64,000 nt of DNA from Pelosinus fermentans JBW45 (GTDB taxonomy: Bacteria > Bacillota > Negativicutes > DSM-13327): positions 2,510,501 through 2,574,500 of the forward strand of contig NZ_CP010978.1 of NCBI RefSeq assembly GCF_000271665.2. Direction: 5' to 3'. This document shows, piece by piece, positions 18,005 to 28,319 of the stretch. The first letter of the stretch is position 1, and every line of letters starts with the position of its first letter. The notes below the pieces were generated by a model, which did no database searches, was not told the DNA's origin, and saw only the letters and a list, made by a program, of their open reading frames with translations. A program made the translations under genes and the position numbers.

Positions 18005-21000
18005 ATGATTGGTACTTTTATTAAAAGACCTGTATTTACCACTATGATCGTTATGCTGCTTGTAGTGTTTGGGTTAGGTGCTTATCCATCTTTAGGTATT
18101 GATTTAAATCCTGATGTTGAATATCCCATAGTCAATGTCACTGTTACTTATACTGGTGCATCACCGGAGGAAATAGAAAGTCTAATAACCAAGCCCATTG
18201 AAGATGCTGTTAGTTCTGTTTCTGGAATAAAATCTTTATCTTCTGTTTCCCGGGAGGGTGCTTCTCAAGTTACATTAGAATTTGAATTTGGTACAAATCC
18301 GAAATTAGCTGCCAATGAAGTCAGAGAAAAAGTAGCAGGAGTACGGAAGAGACTTCCTGATCAAATTGATGAGCCAGTGGTACAACGTTTTGATATTACA
18401 GCACAATCAATTGTATATTTTAGTTTAGCATCTGATACACGCAGCCGTGGAGAAATTCGTAAACTTGCTATTGATGTTGTTAAAGATGAATTACAACGAA
18501 TGGATGGAGTTGCTCAAGTTGATGTTTTTGGCGCAACAGATCGTGAAATTCAAATTTATATTGATCCTAAAAAAATAGAATCCTATAACATATCATTTCA
18601 GCAAATATGCGATGCGATTAATGATCAAAATCTAAATACACCTGGTGGTAAGGTAAATGAAAAAGGTACTGAGCTAACAGTACGTACCATGGGAAAATAT
18701 AAAAGTATTGATGATATCAAAAATACCATTGTAGCAAATCAGCAGGGGCGCCTGATTCCCTTAAAAGATGTTGTTACGATTGAAGATGGTTGGGCAGAAG
18801 AACGTGTATACGCACGTACAAACGGTACGCCAAGTGTAATTATTGCTGTGCAGAAACAGTCAGGTACGAATACTGTAGATGTCGCAGAGCGAGTAATAAA
18901 AAGTATGGAGCATATAAAGACTAATTTACTGCCGCCCGACATAAAAGTTTCGATCGTTCGTGATAGCTCAAAGTATATTCGAAGTAGTGTCGAAGATGTT
19001 ATGGTCTCCTTAATTTTTGGCGGATTTTTAGCAGTTGTAATCACATTTTTGTTTTTACAAAATACTCGTGCGACATTAATAGGTGCCATTGCAATCCCTA
19101 CATCGATTATTGCTACTTTCTTTGCGCTGAAAGTGATGGGGTTTACCCTAAATAATATGTCTCTCATGGGACTTAGTCTAGCAGTAGGTATTTTAATTGA
19201 TGATGCCATTGTAGTTATTGAAAATATCTTTCGACATATGGAAGAAGGCTTGTCTCCTATGGATGCGGCTATGCTTGGTACCAATGAGATTTCTTTAGCA
19301 GTCGTAGCCACGACATTATCTATTTTAGCCGTATTTGTACCTGTGGGTAATATGGGCGAAATTATTGGCCAATTCTTTAAGCAATTTGGTATTACCGTAG
19401 CTTTTGCTGTAGCTTTCTCATTATTTGTGGCTTTTACCTTAACCCCGACATTAGCAGCTTATTGGCTGAAAAATAATCATGGAGAGAACCAAAAGCTACA
19501 AGGTAATTGGACTGGGCTACAAAAGATTCTTGATAAATGGGAAGAGGGATTCTTAACCTTGCGAGATTATTATAGATCCATTCTCCAATGGTCATTAAAA
19601 CGTCCTAAAAAATTGGTTGCATTTGCGATATTATCCTTATTTCTTAATGCTCTTTTACTACCTTTTATTGGTGTCGAGTTTCAGCCTACCTATGATTCGG
19701 GTGAGTTTAATGTAATACTTACCGCTACTTCTGGTACATCAATGGATAAGATGAAAGAGTTAGTAGAACCAATAGAAAAGCAAGTACTAGCCATCCCTGA
19801 GCTTGAATCTGCCTTTGTTTTAATTGGTGCTAATCGACAAGTAAATAAAGTAAGTATTGGTGTGCGATTAATTGATAGTGATAAGCGCTCGCGGTCTATG
19901 TCTCAAATTATGGATCAACTTAGAGTTGCTTTTCGCAACGTAAAAAACCTGAAAGTTGCAGTACAATCCAACCAAGGTTTAGGTAGAGGTGATTCGCGCC
20001 CAGTGCAGGTTGGTCTGAGAGGACCAGAGTTGGAAGTGCTAAATCGTAGCGCTTATGATCTAGCAGAAGCGATTAAGCAAATTCCAGGTACAACGGATGT
20101 AGATATTTCCAGCGATCAATCAGAACCAGAGGTCCAAATAAAATTAGATGCTATAAAAGCTGCTGATACTGGAATTGACAGTACCATTGCAGGGGATGTA
20201 ATCCAAATCGCATTTTTAGGAAAGACGACTAAAAATCAATATAATGTTGCGGATAGTGATTATGATATTCGTGTGCAATTACAGCCTGCTAGTCGTTTAA
20301 GTATACAAGATGTTTCTAATTTAAGGATATCATCCAAAACAGGTACTTTTGTGCGGCTTGGCGATATTGCTGATGTAAAATTCTCTTCAGGTCCTACGCA
20401 AATTGACCGTGAATCTCGTCAGCGTCAGGTTATTGTTTATGCCAACACAGTAGGTGCATCAACAGGTGAGGTACTTAATAAAGTTAAAGAACTAATTCCT
20501 GATTTAAACTTGCCATTGGGTTATACTTATAAATTTGTTGGTCAAGCTCAAATGATGCAGGATTCTTTTAAAGAGATTGGCAAAGCATTACTATTAGCTG
20601 TCATTCTAATTTATATGGTATTAGCAGCAGAATTTGAGAGTTTTGTCCATCCCTTAACAATTATGCTTTCATTACCTTTTTCATTAGTTGGGGCAATCTT
20701 AGGTCTTTTAATTTCAGGAAAAACGATTAATATGATGTCTTTAATTGGTGTTATCATGTTAATGGGTCTTGTTACGAAAAATGCTATTTTATTAATTGAT
20801 AACACCATACACTTACAAAAAAATGGTATGTCAATTATGGATGCTTTAGTTGAAGCTGGGGTTTTGAGATTAAGACCTATTCTTATGACCACCATGGCTA
20901 TGATTTTTGGCATGATGCCTGTTGCATTGGGTCTAGGGGCAGGGGCAGAATTACGTTCATCAATGGGGGTTGTTTTAATTGGTGGATTAGTTACGTCCAC

Positions 21001-21100
21001 ATTTTTAACTCTCATTATTGTACCATTAGTATATTTTTTAATTGATAAAATACAGCAATCGTCTCAAGCACGTAAATCAGATAAAGTTATAAACTCCTAA
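18005..21100 (+). CDS. RND multidrug efflux pump (AcrB/MexB type, HAE1-like)
   Basis: The 1031-residue inner-membrane pump has the N-terminal IKRPVFTTMIVML helix, two large periplasmic loops, and the proton-relay residues in GILIDDAIVVIENI (the Asp pair of TM4) and LMGLVTKNAILLIDN (the Lys of TM10). It is of full length. The substrate cannot be read from sequence. No TolC-type outer-membrane factor follows; the 25-codon ORF at 21152 might be what is left of one. Confidence 0.93.
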   Translation: MIGTFIKRPVFTTMIVMLLVVFGLGAYPSLGIDLNPDVEYPIVNVTVTYTGASPEEIESLITKPIEDAVSSVSGIKSLSSVSREGASQVTLEFEFGTNPKLAANEVREKVAGVRKRLPDQIDEPVVQRFDITAQSIVYFSLASDTRSRGEIRKLAIDVVKDELQRMDGVAQVDVFGATDREIQIYIDPKKIESYNISFQQICDAINDQNLNTPGGKVNEKGTELTVRTMGKYKSIDDIKNTIVANQQGRLIPLKDVVTIEDGWAEERVYARTNGTPSVIIAVQKQSGTNTVDVAERVIKSMEHIKTNLLPPDIKVSIVRDSSKYIRSSVEDVMVSLIFGGFLAVVITFLFLQNTRATLIGAIAIPTSIIATFFALKVMGFTLNNMSLMGLSLAVGILIDDAIVVIENIFRHMEEGLSPMDAAMLGTNEISLAVVATTLSILAVFVPVGNMGEIIGQFFKQFGITVAFAVAFSLFVAFTLTPTLAAYWLKNNHGENQKLQGNWTGLQKILDKWEEGFLTLRDYYRSILQWSLKRPKKLVAFAILSLFLNALLLPFIGVEFQPTYDSGEFNVILTATSGTSMDKMKELVEPIEKQVLAIPELESAFVLIGANRQVNKVSIGVRLIDSDKRSRSMSQIMDQLRVAFRNVKNLKVAVQSNQGLGRGDSRPVQVGLRGPELEVLNRSAYDLAEAIKQIPGTTDVDISSDQSEPEVQIKLDAIKAADTGIDSTIAGDVIQIAFLGKTTKNQYNVADSDYDIRVQLQPASRLSIQDVSNLRISSKTGTFVRLGDIADVKFSSGPTQIDRESRQRQVIVYANTVGASTGEVLNKVKELIPDLNLPLGYTYKFVGQAQMMQDSFKEIGKALLLAVILIYMVLAAEFESFVHPLTIMLSLPFSLVGAILGLLISGKTINMMSLIGVIMLMGLVTKNAILLIDNTIHLQKNGMSIMDALVEAGVLRLRPILMTTMAMIFGMMPVALGLGAGAELRSSMGVVLIGGLVTSTFLTLIIVPLVYFLIDKIQQSSQARKSDKVINS

Positions 21101-21151
21101 AAGCTTAATGCATTTTAAAAGGTATCGTTAAGGGAAATTAAGGAGTATTTT

Positions 21152-21229
21152 ATGCGCAGCATAAAGTGCTCTTTGATTTTTCTGATGCTCGCTTTCATAC
21201 TTAAAAGCACCCTTATCAGTACGAAATAA
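21152..21229 (+). CDS. 25-residue hydrophobic peptide ORF
   Basis: A TAAGGAG site 7 bases upstream of an ATG opens a 25-codon frame resembling a signal peptide (MRSIKCSLIFLMLAFIL). The stop lies inside the following terminator hairpin. It is either a small membrane peptide or the remaining start of a deleted secreted protein, perhaps the outer-membrane channel expected after an RND pump. Coding status is uncertain. Confidence 0.3.
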   Translation: MRSIKCSLIFLMLAFILKSTLISTK

Positions 21230-21260
21230 ATCATATTGATAAGGGTGCTTTGCTTTTTTT
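21206..21260. terminator. Bidirectional terminator between pump operon and rpmB
   Basis: AGCACCCTTATCA (21206-21218) pairs perfectly with 21237-21249 over 13 bp. A TTTTTTT run follows on the plus strand and TTTTAA on the minus strand, so it can end both the RND operon and the convergent rpmB gene. Confidence 0.85.
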
Positions 21261-21337
21261 ACAACTTGAAACTAAGAAGTGCCTACTTTCAAGTTGATGT
21301 GCTTTAGTTATAATCTATAATGACTTTTACATTTAAA

Positions 21338-21529
21338 TTAGATAGCACGTTGAACTTTTCCAGAACGTAAGCAACGAGTACAAGTGTTAACTCTTTTAGT
21401 TTCACCATTCACAACCGCTTTAACTCGTTGAATGTTAGGTTTCCAAGTGCGTTTCGTTTTTAAATGAGAGTGGCTGACATTAGAGCCAGTAGTTTGACTT
21501 TTACTGCAGATTTCACAAAGATTTGCCAT
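21338..21529 (-). CDS. rpmB: 50S ribosomal protein L28
   Basis: The 63-residue protein starts MANLCEICSK and has two CxxC pairs (CEIC near 5, CTRC near 53), so it is the zinc-binding C+ form of L28. The core KRTWKPNIQ and the C-terminus RSGKV are typical. The ATG at 21529 follows AAGGAGGTGG; the upstream in-frame extension is not needed. It is transcribed alone, convergent to the RND operon. Confidence 0.95.
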   Translation of the reverse strand: MANLCEICSKSQTTGSNVSHSHLKTKRTWKPNIQRVKAVVNGETKRVNTCTRCLRSGKVQRAI

Positions 21530-21719
21530 GTATTCCACCTCCTTTGATGAGGGACAAGATATCCTCATTACCATAACATCAATATTTTAGCATAACCTAC
21601 GTACTAAATGCAAGGCATAAGTAGAATTCTTTATCTTAAAATACTGTTGCAGGAGTTTTTATTATTAATATTGAAGTAAAAACGGATAATAAAAATGGTA
21701 GAGATAGGAGGAGTACAGA

Positions 21720-21917
21720 ATGATTACGAAGGAGACATCAATAAATGAGTTGCTCCGATCTCATCCCTTGGTACGTGAAGTTTTTGCCAAACATGGTATG
21801 GGATGTATTGGATGCATGGGAGCAGCCACAGAAACAATTGAGAATGGTGCTAAGATGCACAATATTGATGTTGAGGCACTTTTGAAAGAATTAAATGAAT
21901 TGTGCGATAAAAAATAG
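21720..21917 (+). CDS. DUF1858 domain protein
   Basis: This 65-residue protein begins MITKETSINELLRSHP and has the GMGCIGCMGA segment with a CxxC pair, typical of DUF1858 (PF08984) proteins, which occur alone or fused to redox proteins such as hybrid-cluster or NrfA-like enzymes. No biochemical function is established for the stand-alone form. It has an AGGAGGAG site and its own terminator. Confidence 0.85.
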   Translation: MITKETSINELLRSHPLVREVFAKHGMGCIGCMGAATETIENGAKMHNIDVEALLKELNELCDKK

Positions 21918-21942
21918 GCAAAGCAATTTTGCCTATTTTCTA
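21911..21942 (+). terminator. Terminator after the DUF1858 gene
   Basis: AAAATAGGCAAA (21911-21922) pairs perfectly with TTTGCCTATTTT (21928-21939) around a five-base loop. It overlaps the stop codon region of the gene. Confidence 0.85.
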
Positions 21943-21994
21943 TTGCTTTGATTGCAGCTAATAATGCTTAGTACGATGTATGAAGGTGATAAGT

Positions 21995-24043
21995 TTGGAA
22001 AATTTCAGAAAAGATAATATACAATACATTAAAGGCGTGGGCCCTAAAAAAGCAAATTTATTGACGAAATTAGGGATTTTCACAATTGGAGATTTGTTAG
22101 AACATTATCCTCGACGTTATGAAGACCGTAGTCAGCTTAAGATGATAAATAACTTAACCGATGGACAAGTAGAGAACTTTAAAGCTAGAATGATGAATTG
22201 TGCAGAGAGTAAACCTCGCCGAGGTCTTCAGATAACTAAAATTACAGTAGGTGATTCTACAGGAACGGTTCAATTGGTGTGGTTTAATCAACCTCACCGA
22301 AAAAAGATATACAGACTTGGAGCAGATATTCTTGTTACAGGTAAGGTGAAAAAAATATATCAAGTGGAAATCCAAAATCCAGAGATTGAGATGATCACAG
22401 ATGTGGATACGCTGGAAGCTGGTTATATTACACCTATATATGCTGCTAATGAAAGTATTACTCAAAGATTTTTGCGAAACCTAATACGTCAGATTTTAAC
22501 GGAATGTAATACGACAACTGAAATACTGCCTCCTATCATAATAGATCAATTTTCATTATTAGATCGTAAGACTGCCTTTGAAAACATCCATTTCCCTCTG
22601 AATATGGATGTGCTAAAACAGGCGAGAAGAAGATTAGTATTTGAGGAGTTATATTTATTGCAATGTGGATTATTATATATCAAAAAACAAAACAGGAGTA
22701 ATACTATTGGTATAAAACATGGACCAGACGGACGCCTCGTTAAACAAGTCAGAGAACAGTTACCATTTAGCCTCACAGAGGATCAGCAAAAAGTATTATT
22801 AGAGATTGCACTTGATATGGAAGATGCAAAACCTATGCAACGGTTGCTTCAAGGAGATGTGGGATCAGGTAAGACTGTGATTGCGGCATTGGCCTTAGCG
22901 AAAACGGTCGAAAATGGTTATCAAGGAGCTATGATGGTTCCTACGGAAATATTGGCTGAACAGCATTATACTACGTTATCAGATTTATTTTTACCATTAG
23001 GTATTCGAGTAAAAATACTGACTGGCAAGCTGCCAAAGCGCACTCATGAACAAGTTGTAGCAGAAATTAAGTCTGGTTTAGTGGATGTAGTGATAGGTAC
23101 TCATGCATTAATTCAAGAATCTGTTGAATTTCAATATTTAGGTTTAGTAATTACAGATGAACAACATCGCTTTGGAGTTCGACAACGAGCAAAATTACAG
23201 AAAAAAGGCAATATGCCTGATGTCTTGGTTATGACAGCTACACCGATACCACGTACAATGGCTCTAACAGTGTATGGTGATCTTGATGTGTCTACTATAA
23301 AACAATTACCTCCTGGACGTAAAACAATAAAAACATATGTTCGGGGATCTGATAGGCGTCAATTAGTATATGATTTTATTGAAAAGGAAGTCAATAGTGG
23401 ACGCCAAGCGTATGTGGTTTGTCCTTTAGTAGAAGAATCGGAGAAAGTAAATGCTCAATCTGCTGTAGAGTTATATGATGAATTGCTGGAGACGGAGCTA
23501 GTGAATATTTCCTGTGGTTTAGTCCATGGAAGAATGAAGTCTGTTGAGAAGGACTTAGTAATGGATAGATTTTATCGTGGTGAGATAAAAGTCTTAGTAG
23601 CTACGACGGTAATTGAGGTTGGAGTAAATGTGCCCAATGCTACAGTTATGATCATTGAGAATGCTGAACGTTTTGGTTTAGCCCAATTACATCAACTACG
23701 AGGACGAATTGGAAGAGGTGACCATCAGTCCTATTGTATTTTACTTTCTGATAATAAAAAACCAGAAACCCAAGATCGACTTTCAATTATAGCAAAGACG
23801 AACGATGGTTTTCTGCTAGCGGAAGAAGATTTGAAAATTCGTGGTCCAGGACAATTTTTTGGTATAAGGCAGCATGGTCTACCGGATTTAAAAATTGCAG
23901 ATATTATAAATGATATAGATGTTTTTTTAGAGGCGCGTCAGGCAGCGGAAAAAACAGTAGCTAGACCTGAATCTTTTGACATGTTGCGTCCTGCTTTACA
24001 AGCACGATTTGGTAAGGAATTTAGTATGATATTTTCTAGTTGA
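21995..24043 (+). CDS. recG: ATP-dependent DNA helicase RecG
   Basis: RecG remodels stalled forks and branch-migrates Holliday junctions. The protein has about 682 residues: an N-terminal helix-hairpin-helix (IKGVGPKKANLL), an OB-fold wedge domain (TAKITVGDSTGTVQLVWFN region), Walker A GDVGSGKT near 285, the DEQH box near 382, a TATPIPRT motif III, and C-terminal motifs ending in the HQLRGRIGRG arginine motif. The frame is open from the ATG at 21980, but AAGGTGAT (21983-21990) suits the TTG at 21995. Confidence 0.94.
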   Translation: MENFRKDNIQYIKGVGPKKANLLTKLGIFTIGDLLEHYPRRYEDRSQLKMINNLTDGQVENFKARMMNCAESKPRRGLQITKITVGDSTGTVQLVWFNQPHRKKIYRLGADILVTGKVKKIYQVEIQNPEIEMITDVDTLEAGYITPIYAANESITQRFLRNLIRQILTECNTTTEILPPIIIDQFSLLDRKTAFENIHFPLNMDVLKQARRRLVFEELYLLQCGLLYIKKQNRSNTIGIKHGPDGRLVKQVREQLPFSLTEDQQKVLLEIALDMEDAKPMQRLLQGDVGSGKTVIAALALAKTVENGYQGAMMVPTEILAEQHYTTLSDLFLPLGIRVKILTGKLPKRTHEQVVAEIKSGLVDVVIGTHALIQESVEFQYLGLVITDEQHRFGVRQRAKLQKKGNMPDVLVMTATPIPRTMALTVYGDLDVSTIKQLPPGRKTIKTYVRGSDRRQLVYDFIEKEVNSGRQAYVVCPLVEESEKVNAQSAVELYDELLETELVNISCGLVHGRMKSVEKDLVMDRFYRGEIKVLVATTVIEVGVNVPNATVMIIENAERFGLAQLHQLRGRIGRGDHQSYCILLSDNKKPETQDRLSIIAKTNDGFLLAEEDLKIRGPGQFFGIRQHGLPDLKIADIINDIDVFLEARQAAEKTVARPESFDMLRPALQARFGKEFSMIFSS

Positions 24044-24057
24044 ATGCAAAAAAAAGA

Positions 24058-24071
24058 CGGCCATATGGCCG
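24058..24071. repeat. Perfect 14-bp palindrome after recG
   Basis: CGGCCATATGGCCG reads the same on both strands. An A-run precedes it, so it has terminator form only for minus-strand transcription, where no gene is seen. Confidence 0.5.
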
Positions 24072-24219
24072 CCAATTATGGGAGAGGAGAAAATTTACAT
24101 TATCATTGTGCCACACATAGATTCTTTTTATGCATAAAAGTTTAAAATATTTATAAAGTATTTTCTTGCATTTTGAGTACACACTATTATTAAAGATTAA
24201 TAATAGAGGTGATGGTAAT

Positions 24220-24429
24220 ATGAAATCTACCTGTAGTGAACAGCAATTAAGAGGTATTGCCAGTGAATGTTTAGAATTTGAACATATTATTAATGCTATG
24301 GGATACGGATATTCATTACTAAATGTATCACCCAATGATTTTGTCAGGCGCTGTAGCGATTGTGTGAATTGGTTTGGTGGTGAATGCGTTATTTATCAGC
24401 ATGAAAGTAAGAAGACTAACACTTTTTAG
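24220..24429 (+). CDS. Small Cys-containing hypothetical protein
   Basis: This 69-residue soluble protein is not recognised. It has four or five cysteines, with the C-terminal group CSDCVNWFGGEC (residues about 46-57) spaced like a metal or disulfide site. The ATG at 24220 has a good AGAGGTGAT site; the frame is open further upstream but without signals. It stands alone between recG and the TVP38-family gene. Confidence 0.65.
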   Translation: MKSTCSEQQLRGIASECLEFEHIINAMGYGYSLLNVSPNDFVRRCSDCVNWFGGECVIYQHESKKTNTF

Positions 24430-24459
24430 AAAGTTAGTTTCGTTTGAATTTTAATTGTA

Positions 24460-24570
24460 TTTACCAGAACGTAACCGTTCTAAAACTCCAGTTTGGGCAA
24501 GGGAGTCTTAGGGCGGTTTGGTCATTAGTTAACATTTAATGACCTTTCAGGTTGCCTTTTTATAGGATTT
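24460..24570 (+). promoter_or_regulatory. Candidate structured leader with terminator
   Basis: Three stems occur in series: AGAACG/CGTTCT with a four-base loop (about 24465-24480), ACTCC/GGAGT (about 24486-24508), and GGTCATTA/TAATGACC (about 24519-24543), which can extend through GGC..GCC and is followed by TTTTTATA. It lies 50-160 bases before the TVP38-family gene. It may be an attenuator or riboswitch-like leader. It does not match any riboswitch class I can recall. Confidence 0.4.
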
Positions 24571-24623
24571 TTAGTATAGTACAGTATTGGAGAGGTTATT
24601 GTTCTGTAGTATGGAGGGGTATG

Positions 24624-25286
24624 ATGATCAGGTTTTTTGGGTGGTTGTTTATTATTGTTTTATTTGGAGCGATTTATCTATGGCAACCGGAATTTTTTCA
24701 GCATTCATACAGTATACTTAAACATGGAGATATTATTGCTTTGGCAGAATATCTGCGAAGCTTTGGTCCCTGGTCGATACTCATAACGATACTTTTATTT
24801 ATTATTATGACATTTACCATTGTCTTCCCTTTTATGATTTTATCAGGGGCATCTGGTATTATGTATGGCTTATTTTGGGGAACTGTCATTTCATGGGGTG
24901 GAGAAGTTATTGGCGCGATATGTATGTTTATTTTTGCCCGCTATTTCTTTCGTCAGTTAGTAGCAGGATGGATAGCGAATAGTAGATATTTACAGCAAGT
25001 GGATGATTATAGTGCCACCAACGGCTTTAAAGCTTTGTTAATAGCGCGATTATTGCCGTTGGCACCTTCAGGTATTATTACTGCTGTAGCAGCTATTAGT
25101 AGAATGAGTTTTAAGGACTTCTTTTTAGCAACGATTATTGGTAAACTACCACCGGTTATTATTAAAGTCCTCATTGGTCATGACATAGTCTTTGCTGGAG
25201 AAAACCTGACACGCTTACTCTTGGTAATTCTACTTGTTATTGTTGTATATGTAGGGTTGTGGTGGTATAAACGGAATAAAGGATAA
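24624..25286 (+). CDS. TVP38/TMEM64 (DedA-superfamily) membrane protein
   Basis: The 220-residue integral membrane protein has a VTT (SNARE-associated) domain with re-entrant loops: FMILSGASGIMYGLFWGT near 70-90 and ARLLPLAPSGIITAVAAIS near 140-160. Superfamily members act as lipid scramblases or transporters of undecaprenyl phosphate; the substrate here is not known. The frame is open from 24552, but GGAGG at 24613-24617 selects the ATG pair at 24621/24624. Confidence 0.85.
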   Translation: MIRFFGWLFIIVLFGAIYLWQPEFFQHSYSILKHGDIIALAEYLRSFGPWSILITILLFIIMTFTIVFPFMILSGASGIMYGLFWGTVISWGGEVIGAICMFIFARYFFRQLVAGWIANSRYLQQVDDYSATNGFKALLIARLLPLAPSGIITAVAAISRMSFKDFFLATIIGKLPPVIIKVLIGHDIVFAGENLTRLLLVILLVIVVYVGLWWYKRNKG

Positions 25287-25381
25287 AATAAGCTGAGTAT
25301 TCATTTTAAGTAAAATGAATTGGCAGGGATATTGTTATATATGGCGAATAAAACATACATAATAATTAGGGGGATGATTTT

Positions 25382-25567
25382 ATGCCAATTGTACAGATTG
25401 ATCTGATTGAAGGACGCACTACAGAGCAAAAGCGTGAAATGGTGAAGAGGGTTACGGAAGCAATAACGCAAACAGCTAATTGTCCTGCTGAAGCAGTAAC
25501 AATTGTTATTAGAGAAGCTGCTAAACAGCATATCGCTAAAGCTGGGACATTAATGCTCGATAAATAA
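25382..25567 (+). CDS. 4-Oxalocrotonate tautomerase family protein
   Basis: The 61-residue protein starts Met-Pro, exposing the catalytic Pro1 after Met removal, followed by IVQIDLIEGRTTEQK with the conserved arginine near 12. Members are homohexameric keto-enol tautomerases; the physiological substrate here is unknown. It is monocistronic, with an RBS AGGGGGATG and a strong terminator. Confidence 0.9.
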   Translation: MPIVQIDLIEGRTTEQKREMVKRVTEAITQTANCPAEAVTIVIREAAKQHIAKAGTLMLDK

Positions 25568-25588
25568 GGAACAAATTCTTTAAATTCT

Positions 25589-25628
25589 AAAGATCTTCAT
25601 TAATGATGTAATGAAGATCTTTTTATAT
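25589..25628 (+). terminator. Terminator after the tautomerase gene
   Basis: AAAGATCTTCATTA (25589-25602) pairs perfectly with 25609-25622 (14 bp), followed by TTTTTATA. Confidence 0.88.
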
Positions 25629-25788
25629 ATTTTTTATGAATCTTTGCTATAGAAGGTTGGTATAACACTATACAAAGTATAAGATTTCCATAGTTTATTA
25701 CACAATTACATAAAAAAGAGTGGATTAGGTAACTTTAAGTATGTTATTATAGTTGAAATAACTTGTTCTATTGATATGAAAGGAGTAA

Positions 25789-27246
<1,458 letters not shown>

Positions 27247-27256
27247 ATAGACAAAA

Positions 27257-27297
27257 CAAAAAACAACACCGCTGTGCTTACCAAGCAGGCGGTGTTG
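27257..27297 (-). terminator. Terminator overlapping the deacetylase stop codon
   Basis: CAACACCGC (27264-27272) pairs with GCGGTGTTG (27289-27297). On the minus strand the hairpin is followed by TTTTTTG. The stop codon of the minus-strand deacetylase gene lies in the loop. It may also end guaB readthrough less well on the plus strand. Confidence 0.75.
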
Positions 27298-28177
27298 CTT
27301 TATTAATAACACGAAATTCGAAACCTTGCTCTTTATAAAATTTAATAATCGAAGGCAAGGCTTTTACTGTTTCGCTATGTCCTCTACCATCATGCATTAG
27401 AAGGATAGCGTGGCTCCATAAAAAAGTATTTTTATTTGTTTGGCTTATGATGTTTTGGATTAGGGCATCGGCTTTAGCATTCGAAGCGTCGCCAGAGCTA
27501 ATATTCCATCCTACTTCAATATACCCTTCGGTCTTTAACCTCTTCCAATATTCTGTAGTAAAGTGTCCTATTGTTCCACCTGGGGCGCGAGAAATTCGAG
27601 GACGTACATTAAGAATATTTTTGATTAATTCATCGTTATGTTGTAGCTGCTCTATATAAGTGGCAGGCGACTGATAGAGTTCACGATAAATATGATTATA
27701 AGTATGATTGCCTATAGCGTGTCCTGCTGCATAGATTTGTTTTACAAGCTCAGGATGCTTGCTTACTTCAGTTCCTACTACAAAAAACGTAGCTTTAATG
27801 TTATTTTCTTGTAGAATTGCAAGAATTAAAGGGGTGTTTTCTGGGTCAGGACCATCGTCAAAAGTTAAATAGATTGTCTTATTTCCGTAATAAGGTTCAA
27901 TACTAGTTAATTCCGCTGCTAATTGACGTTCTTTTCGTTCCTGGACTGTAAATATGTCATATTCCGGTTTATTATTGGTCGGAATAACGTCATTCACTTC
28001 AGTGAAATAGTATACATCAGGCTGTGGTCCCTTTTCCAAAAGCTGTGTTGTAGCGGGGATTGATGGCGCTTCTTCGATATTTGGCACTGCAAAGGAAAGA
28101 GGAGAGGATGTAAGAAAAATAAGAACAATTAGAAAAATGATACCAATAATGCTTAACAAACCATATTTTTTTAGCAT
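27278..28177 (-). CDS. Polysaccharide deacetylase (NodB domain)
   Basis: The 299-residue protein has an N-terminal signal or anchor segment (about 7-30), a linker and a carbohydrate esterase 4 domain: TFDDGPDP with the catalytic and metal Asp pair near 107, the HTYNH metal histidines near 157, SRAPGG near 196 and LLMHDG near 263. It probably deacetylates peptidoglycan or a related glycan outside the inner membrane; spore-formers have several such enzymes. It is divergent from the PBP1A gene with a 142-base shared upstream region. Confidence 0.9.
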   Translation of the reverse strand: MLKKYGLLSIIGIIFLIVLIFLTSSPLSFAVPNIEEAPSIPATTQLLEKGPQPDVYYFTEVNDVIPTNNKPEYDIFTVQERKERQLAAELTSIEPYYGNKTIYLTFDDGPDPENTPLILAILQENNIKATFFVVGTEVSKHPELVKQIYAAGHAIGNHTYNHIYRELYQSPATYIEQLQHNDELIKNILNVRPRISRAPGGTIGHFTTEYWKRLKTEGYIEVGWNISSGDASNAKADALIQNIISQTNKNTFLWSHAILLMHDGRGHSETVKALPSIIKFYKEQGFEFRVINKATPPAW

Positions 28178-28319
28178 AGTCGTCTCCTGGGATGTTATTT
28201 TACAAAATATTTAAGTGAATTTCTTACTATTACCTGCATATTCGACATTAAAGTATGTATTCCTGCGGGTAAAGTTTAATATGCTTTGGAATACTAAAGC
28301 TAATAAGGAGTGTGATGGA

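Noticed and set aside
18739-19311. Minus-strand 190-codon frame inside the RND pump gene
   Set aside because: Opposite the conserved pump core; shadow of a real gene with no ribosome site or recognisable domain.
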